NCBI GenBank assembly: GCA_947561715.1 | Contig: OX387200.1 | Span: 20,710,501-20,774,500, forward strand | From: Ascidia mentula | Taxonomy: Eukaryota; Chordata; Ascidiacea; Phlebobranchia; Ascidiidae | Reading direction: 5' to 3' | Length of the DNA stretch: 64,000 bases | Shown here: positions 58,186-64,000 of the stretch, piece after piece | Layout of the letters: the number at the start of each line of letters is the position of its first letter | How positions within the stretch are numbered: the stretch's first letter is position 1 | Translations under genes and position numbers: made by a program | Notes under the pieces: generated by a model | What the model saw: only the letters and a program-made list of their open reading frames with translations | What the model was told of the DNA's origin: nothing | Databases searched by the model: none

Positions 58186-58208
58186 TGCCTGGCACCATTG
58201 TTTGGCAA

Positions 58209-61200
58209 ATGGGCGATTTATACAGTAGAAAAAGTCATGCTGAAGAACACAATATGAAGCACAGCTTTTCATTGTGGGTGTTTTTTCTAATTTTGATGGC
58301 TTTTACCTTGTTTTGGTACGTGGCATTTAATCTACACACGGAACACACCAAAGCAAGGCAAAGACTTCGAAAAACGGCCGAACGCATATTTCGTGCGTCG
58401 TCTCACCGTCCTACGCAACATGTTGAAGTTCAAGAAACGTCAAATGCAAATAAAGAAAGCTCACAAAACTTAAGTATGTGGCAGATTTATTCATATTGAT
58501 TTGCGTTGTTTCACATATTAAGTCGAAGTATCATAGTTTCAGTTCTATTATGTGTTTTGCAACATAACTTTGTTTTCTTGTTTCATATTTTGTTCTCAAT
58601 TGTTGTTTTTTATAACTTGATGTCGATACCTAAAAATTGAATACCACTTTAATGCTTGTAGCAATGATCTATTCTGAAAGTGATTTACAAGCGCATGAAG
58701 AAGGATATAAAAATCATGCTTTCAACCAAATGGTCAGTGATAGAATTGGATTCCAAGCTAGACCTCTGCCTGATCACCGCTCAAACCTGTAAGTTGAATA
58801 ACACCACAGTTCTGTTTGTATTTGAGTTGACTTGTAAAAACAGTGTGATTTTGTTGGCATATTAAAAAGCCGTAGATAGTCTCTAAAACTTTCAATTTGT
58901 TACAAAATAGGTACTAAGTTTTTTATCGTTTTGATATGTCATAAACAAGTAATTTTAGTATGTATAATATCTATTGGCTACTTTGTGGTTGCAGTTGCAA
59001 ATCCAAAACTTTTGAGGCAGAGGGTAGAACGTCAGTGATTATTTGCTTCTACAATGAAGCCCTTTCCACTCTTCTGCGTACTATCAGTACTGTGTTCAAG
59101 CGCACATCTCCTCAGTACCTTAAAGAAGTGATAGTTGTAGATGATGGAAGTGCTGAAGGTATCCAAATATTTTCACCACTTTATGTTTCTGTGCTACTTT
59201 GATTGTTTACCAACAATTTTGTGCAAATGTTTAAAAATACTTCAGAGCTGGGTCAGAACAAAGCACTGTGTTGGGACTTAACTGTTGTTTAACTTTTGTG
59301 CTTGGGAATAATTTCTATCCATTTTTATTGTTTCTATGCTATCTTGATTATTTACCAACAAGTTGTGATGTACAGAACACAGTGAGAAGATTGAGACATT
59401 TGTTGAGGAGAATTTCCTCAAGGAGAAACTTCACATGCTGAGATCCGACAAACAGCTTGGTTTAATTCGAGCACGAATGTTTGGAGCGCGGCATGCAACA
59501 GGTGAAAATTTAGAATATTCACACTTATTCAACCAATTAAACATTAATTTGTGATAAATGACAAACAAAAACATCATTGTTGTAATTATTATCCAGGCGA
59601 TGTGCTTGTCTTTCTTGATTCCCATTGTGAAGTCACAGAGGGTTGGATTGAACCTCTGCTCTATGCCATCAACAGTTCCAGGTGAAATTACTGGCAAAAT
59701 TTGTCCATTTATTTAAACTGCAAATTAAAATAAATAATGTGTTATTATTGCATTGTATTATTTTCAAGAACACACCTTCTGGCAAACAAAAATTATAAAA
59801 TTTTAGTCGAATATAATCTCCATTATAATATTTTGTACAAACGTCTGTTATTGAAAAAACTTGCAAAATCTAGTCCTATATAACCAAAAATCAACCAAAA
59901 AATTTAAATGTTATAAATCAGTGAGTTTTACAAACATGCCAATTTCAAATTTGTCCATGTGTTGCCATTTTGTATTTTAACGAACATGTTTCACTGGACT
60001 TTGTTTACAAAACATTAAGGTCGACAGTAGTGAGTCCTGTTGTTGACGTCATTGATGCTGACACATTCGAATACACACCCTCGGATTTAATGCGTGGTGG
60101 ATTTAACTGGGGATTGCATTTTAACTGGGAACCACTACCCTCTGATGTTAAAGTAAGTATACTGTATGTTCATTTTCAACAAGTAGTTGTGTATTTGGTT
60201 ACTTTTATCAGTACTTCTTAAGCAACAGTACCTTGTTTAAAGAGAGCGTTATATTCTTTTGTATCATTTAAACCCATACCCCATGTAATAGTCGAAAATA
60301 TCTTGTGTGTGTTCTTTCCATATGGTGCCCAAACCAACAATAATTACCTCAAACCTTGGATCTTTGACCTCAGGTAACCTACCACGCCTACCCCACGCCC
60401 ACAATATCAGGCGGTCTTTTTGCCGTTGACCGCGAACATTTCTTTAACATGGGAGGTTACGATGAAGGGATGGACGAATGGGGAGCAGAGAACTTAGAAC
60501 TTTCCTTCCGTACGTGGATGTGTGGCGGAGAGCTAAAGATCGCCCCCTGCTCTAGAGTGGGACATGTGTTCAGGAAGCGTCGTCCATACGGTTTCGGCAG
60601 CGACGCTGCCTTGCGCAATTCCGTGCGCTTGGCAAAAGTGTGGTTGGACGATTATGTGACGCACTTTCAGAAAGTTCAGACTCGCTATGACTCGGTGAAG
60701 TCCGGCGACGTCTCGGAAAGAGTTGATTTAAAGAAAAAGTTGCAGTGCAAGAACTTCAAGTGGTGAGCTTGCCAGAATATGTTTCTTATTTCAGTAGTTA
60801 TTCTTCTCGGTTAAGAGTAACAAAATTTTAGGGATACAAAATTGTGATAAAATGTATTTGCATAAGTTTGTTTTGTAATTTTAACACTTGTAAGGTACCT
60901 AGACGACCTCGTAGTCAATCCACCAAGCACATGTGACGCGTTTTCAAAAAATAAAACTGATTCCCGACACTAAAAACGCCACCCGTAGTTGTAATGGTGC
61001 TTTAGATCGGTTCTATGTTAAAAAGGCATTGAGTTATGTCGTTGAAGTATTTGTCAGTCTTACTGACGTTAACTCCCTGTACCTTTTTGATTTTTTGTAA
61101 ATTACCAATGCGTCCACTGACAACTACATGCTGGATCATTTATGTAGATTTAAGCAATATTTATCGCTAATATCGCGATTTTACATTTTCTGAAGGTATC

Positions 61201-62418
61201 TCACGGAAGTCTACCCAGAACTGGAGATTCCAGGTGAACGACGCTCCTCGGTCAAGTACAGCTCCACGAGAAAATCTGTCCAAGCCATCGCCCAGGGTTC
61301 GATCAAAGTTGCCGACCTCCCAATTTGCATGTTCAGCGAACTAACCAAGGGGAGTCCCCTGATGGCTGGCGAGTGTGACCAGGACCAGGAGATTTGGACT
61401 TACTCCAGTTTGGGTTGGTTCCGGATAAATTTGATTATTCGGCAGATTGATAAGCCGAAACCAAAACGATTAAATTATACAAATGTCACGACGATCTTGT
61501 ATCTCTGTAGAGACTCATTATAGTTGCATTTGACGCTTAAATGTTTAACAAAAGCGGTTTCAAGACCTTATAGGTCAAAACAGTGGCCGTCTGTCTGCAG
61601 CTCACACAATTCATATTATTGGCTCCACTTTGTTTAACTTTGTTGCAGGTTCTTCACAACCTTTTTTCCCAGACTTTTTCTTCTAAATAATATCATCGTT
61701 ATTTTCAGGGGAGATCAGAATGAAGAAATTGTGTCTCGACGCTTCTTCTTCCTCCACTCCGAAGATGATGAAGTGCGAGGGAGGAGGGGGGATGCAGAAG
61801 TGGGATTTCATCTCTAACACTCCCAACGTAAGTCTTTAGATTTCCGGCTGGTAAAACTGTTGTATTTTTGACTTACCCGCATTAGTGCACGTAAAGCACT
61901 GGTTCTCAATTTTTTCATCGCAACATACAATCTCTTTCATGTTATGTCTCATTTATGGTTGGAGGCAACACATTTTAACTCTGAACATAGGAAAGCCAAA
62001 GCTAATATGCCGAACACTCATAAGCAAACGTTTCAAACACGTCTGCGCTCCTCATCATTAGTGGTTAGCATATTAGTTTTGGTTTTCCTGTTCAAAGCAA
62101 TTAACTCCGATCTTTTTGCACCTAAACTTGTTGATAAATTGGGGTTAATAGTAAAACTAATTCCTGGAATGCCAAAGCCTGGCTCACAACCATAAAGCGG
62201 ACTTAGAACGAAAAAAAGTCATCTATTTACCAATTTTTCACTATCTGCACTTTTAATTCCAGGGGAAAGGCGACAAGAAGGAAGTGATCGGCCGACTTTT
62301 CAACCCAGCCTCTGGTCTTTGTTTGTCGGTTAACCAAGACGGCGACAGCTACGAAGTTGTTTTGAGAATTTGTCACAAACCGACGGTGCAAAAATTCACC
62401 ATTGCCCGTTTACCTTAA
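58209..62418 (+). CDS. GALNT11: Polypeptide N-acetylgalactosaminyltransferase, GALNT11-like, complete, 10 exons
   Basis: Exons: 58209-58473, 58662-58788, 58995-59158, 59376-59501, 59597-59681, 60020-60152, 60374-60762, 61196-61413, 61709-61827, 62263-62418. The sum is 1782 nt, 593 codons plus stop (human GALNT11 608). This is a type II Golgi protein: short cytoplasmic tail, membrane anchor at about 20-41 ([17 protein letters not shown]), Arg-rich stem. Catalytic GT27 domain: [32 protein letters not shown], metal-binding D235-S-H237 in [26 protein letters not shown], and WGAEN at 336-340 followed by [12 protein letters not shown] and [15 protein letters not shown]. The C-terminal ricin-type lectin domain is at about 450-593. 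It transfers GalNAc from UDP-GalNAc to Ser/Thr, starting mucin-type O-glycosylation. GALNT11 is the best match through [17 protein letters not shown] and CKNFKWYL. The third lectin repeat has QKF instead of QXW. Start chosen at the first ATG giving the anchor. Intron 9 carries a small repeat at 61991-62087. Confidence 0.94.
61564..61645. repeat. MITE copy, GCTGCAGACAGG family, right part
   Basis: It keeps CTTATAGGTCAAAACAGTGG, CTGTCTGCAGCTCACACAATT and then ATTATTGGCTCCACTTTG, a tail also found next to the copies at 54596 and 5109. It lies in GALNT intron 8. Confidence 0.65.
61991..62087. repeat. Short relative of the fold-back element at 1331
   Basis: The ends GAAAGCCAAAGCTAATATGC and the complement of GAAAACCAAAACTAATATGC pair; the inside keeps CGTTTCAAACAC and a GCG-CTC-CTCATCAT core shared with 1331-1747. 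It lies in GALNT intron 9. Confidence 0.65.
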
Positions 62419-63208
62419 AATTGCAAGATTCCAGCTCACTTTTTATAGAGTTGTAGCTGCTTTGTAGCCACAGAAAACATATTATGAGCAAATCGGCTTC
62501 GCCGGGCCCTGTTAGCGCAGTTTTAAGTATTGCAAGATTTTTTTTTAGTTTGTTTTGAGTATTTTCTGCTGAAAAACAAATATTTGTTTTTTAATATATT
62601 TTAGTTAAAAAATTACTTCATTAACAACGCACCATGTAGTAGTTTATCCGGGTAAAATAACATCGGACGTTTGCGAATAGCGAAGTATTACGACTTTTTT
62701 TACTTAACAAGTTTCTTGAAGCCGTGCATACGCATATAGCCACCTTGTAGCTTAAATATGCCACAGAACAACAATACAGCGTGTAAATATACGTTGCAAA
62801 ACTCTCAGCAAGAATTGTTACCTGGCAGAGGTTTATATGTACACGTTCCTTATATTTTTGTGGTAACTAAATTTAGTGGTCCTGTGGTTTTCGTTGAGGT
62901 TGTATTTTTGCGATGATATAATTTAAACGACTGGCAAACTTTCCCAATTCATCCAACTGTGATTAGTAAAGTAACAATTATCCGAAAAAACATTTGTTGT
63001 TGTTAGCGCCGTACTATTATCCACCATAATATTGTTCACCTATACCCTGAATGTCAAAGTAAAATGTGTTTAAAATTGACCTTTTACTTGCAATTATAAA
63101 ATCGATCGTTTCAATTCGTGAATTTGAAACAAAAATGTTGTAGTTCTCAGATCACACTGTGTATAAAATTGATTGATCGTCAGCTGAATGGAAAGGCCAT
63201 TTATGCAT
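62419..63208. other. Spacer after GALNT
   Basis: About 790 bp, AT-rich, presumably GALNT 3'UTR then intergenic. No clear AATAAA near the stop, no exon and no repeat recognised. Confidence 0.5.
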
Positions 63209-63427
63209 TTAAAAAATGACCCAAGACATTTTCGAAAACCTTTGCAAAAGTTCGCATGTTGCGGCTTCGTGTGAATTTGCGCCGCTTTTTTTGTTATATG
63301 TTTTACCTTCAAACAAAACATGTGCAGTAAACATAGGAGTTTCGTATTGCTCCGTTTGTTCTTGAAACTTTGAGTATTTTGTCAACTTACGATTCTTGTA
63401 CATCCAATAAAGTTGTGACACCGACAT
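63209..63427 (-). CDS. Small ORF resembling a double-stranded RNA-binding domain
   Basis: This is a 72-codon frame starting ATG, with an in-frame TAA two codons upstream, so the start is real if the frame is used. The protein fits the dsRBD order helix-strand-strand-strand-helix: SVSQLYWMYKNRKL, then YSKFQEQTEQYETPMFTAHVLFEG with the usual P-x-F-T-x-x-V pattern, KTYNKKSG, and SHEAATCELLQRFSKM. The basic KKxAK signature at the start of helix 2 is missing, so RNA binding is doubtful. It may be a first exon (a possible donor is GTTTTC within LLQR|F), a short whole gene, or a relic. The specific family is not recognised. This is a pattern-based guess. Confidence 0.4.
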   Translation of the reverse strand: MSVSQLYWMYKNRKLTKYSKFQEQTEQYETPMFTAHVLFEGKTYNKKSGANSHEAATCELLQRFSKMSWVIF

Positions 63428-64000
63428 AAATTATGTCTTGCTTTGTTTTAAGGCGCCGAGTTGTTAAAACTAAACTAATATTCGTAACTTGCGCAAAAAA
63501 CGCTGATAAACAGCAACCGCTGGGTTGTGTCAGGCTGCATATAGAACGTCAGGTGATAATTCACTCCCTGAACAAAGCAAAGTCGCGAAAAATGCGCGAA
63601 ATACAATGATCAAGACCAGAAATACCGGGCACAGGGTGAAAAGTTACAATCGCACTGACCAGCAGTCGTATTTAACGAATACCAGCCATTTTCGCTTTGC
63701 AGTTTCGTAAAACTAGGCCTAACTGCATGCACCCTACCAAACGGTGCCGGTTTAAGACGAAGAGCCAGATTTTTCGGCAGTGGCTTACTCTACACTCGTC
63801 CAACATCAACATGTGCAATTTGTTTGGGCCACAATTGATATGAACCTAATAGTGAAGCATCAATTCCACCCACCTATATATCCGACCATTCCAAACATCT
63901 CGCCTACGTAATACAATGTTTATTATCATTCCACAGCTGTCGGAAACGCTGTCTTTTGTTGAAACGATGTATTTTGGGCGGTTTTATTTTCGTTATCTTT
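63428..64000. other. Right-edge region
   Basis: About 570 bp with no supported coding exon, RNA gene or repeat. If the dsRBD-like frame at 63209-63427 is real, its promoter lies here. A 61-codon frame at 63525-63710 has no recognisable content. Confidence 0.4.

Overview
The window looks like compact chordate DNA, most likely from an ascidian tunicate of the Ciona type. This is an inference from AT-rich sequence with many short introns, from single genes where vertebrates have paralogue pairs (one UBR1/UBR2, one AUTS2/FBRSL1/FBRS, one MCTP1/2, one ENL/AF9), and from splice acceptors 13-29 nt upstream of four start codons, as expected for spliced-leader trans-splicing. No prokaryotic features, CRISPR array, rRNA, intact tRNA or virus-like element was seen.

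Layout, left to right. (1) 56-2164, minus: 5' part of an ENL/AF9 (MLLT1/MLLT3) gene with a complete YEATS domain; the gene runs off the left edge. (2) 3126-18767, plus: a complete 34-exon UBR1/UBR2-type N-recognin E3 ubiquitin ligase, 1727 codons. (3) 18782-27903, minus: a complete 13-exon AUTS2-family gene, 536 codons, tail to tail with the ligase and only 14 bp from its stop. (4) 30105-47660, minus: a complete 18-exon MCTP gene (three C2 domains and two membrane segments), 822 codons. (5) 49828-57771, plus: a 14- or 15-exon NRF-6-like acyltransferase-3 membrane protein with two alternative ends. (6) 58209-62418, plus: a complete 10-exon polypeptide GalNAc-transferase close to GALNT11, 593 codons. 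(7) 63209-63427, minus: a small ORF resembling a double-stranded RNA-binding domain, tentative. All gene models were assembled by hand; in the five complete genes every junction is phase-compatible and the summed coding length is a multiple of three.

The genes belong to unrelated pathways: chromatin reading (ENL/AF9, AUTS2), N-degron proteolysis (UBR), ER/membrane calcium sensing (MCTP), acyl transfer or lipid handling (NRF-6) and Golgi O-glycosylation (GALNT). They form no operon-like functional unit. Positional relations of note are the divergent ENL/AF9-UBR pair sharing 961 bp and the convergent UBR-AUTS2 pair.

Introns and spacers hold several non-autonomous repeat families: a PstI-site-ended MITE in five states of decay, a long-armed fold-back element, hAT-type MITEs, a tRNA-Lys-like SINE head, and a 145-bp block duplicated inside the AUTS2 gene. 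The least expected signal is a large excess of the palindrome TGACGTCA (19 copies counted by eye), concentrated in two clusters.
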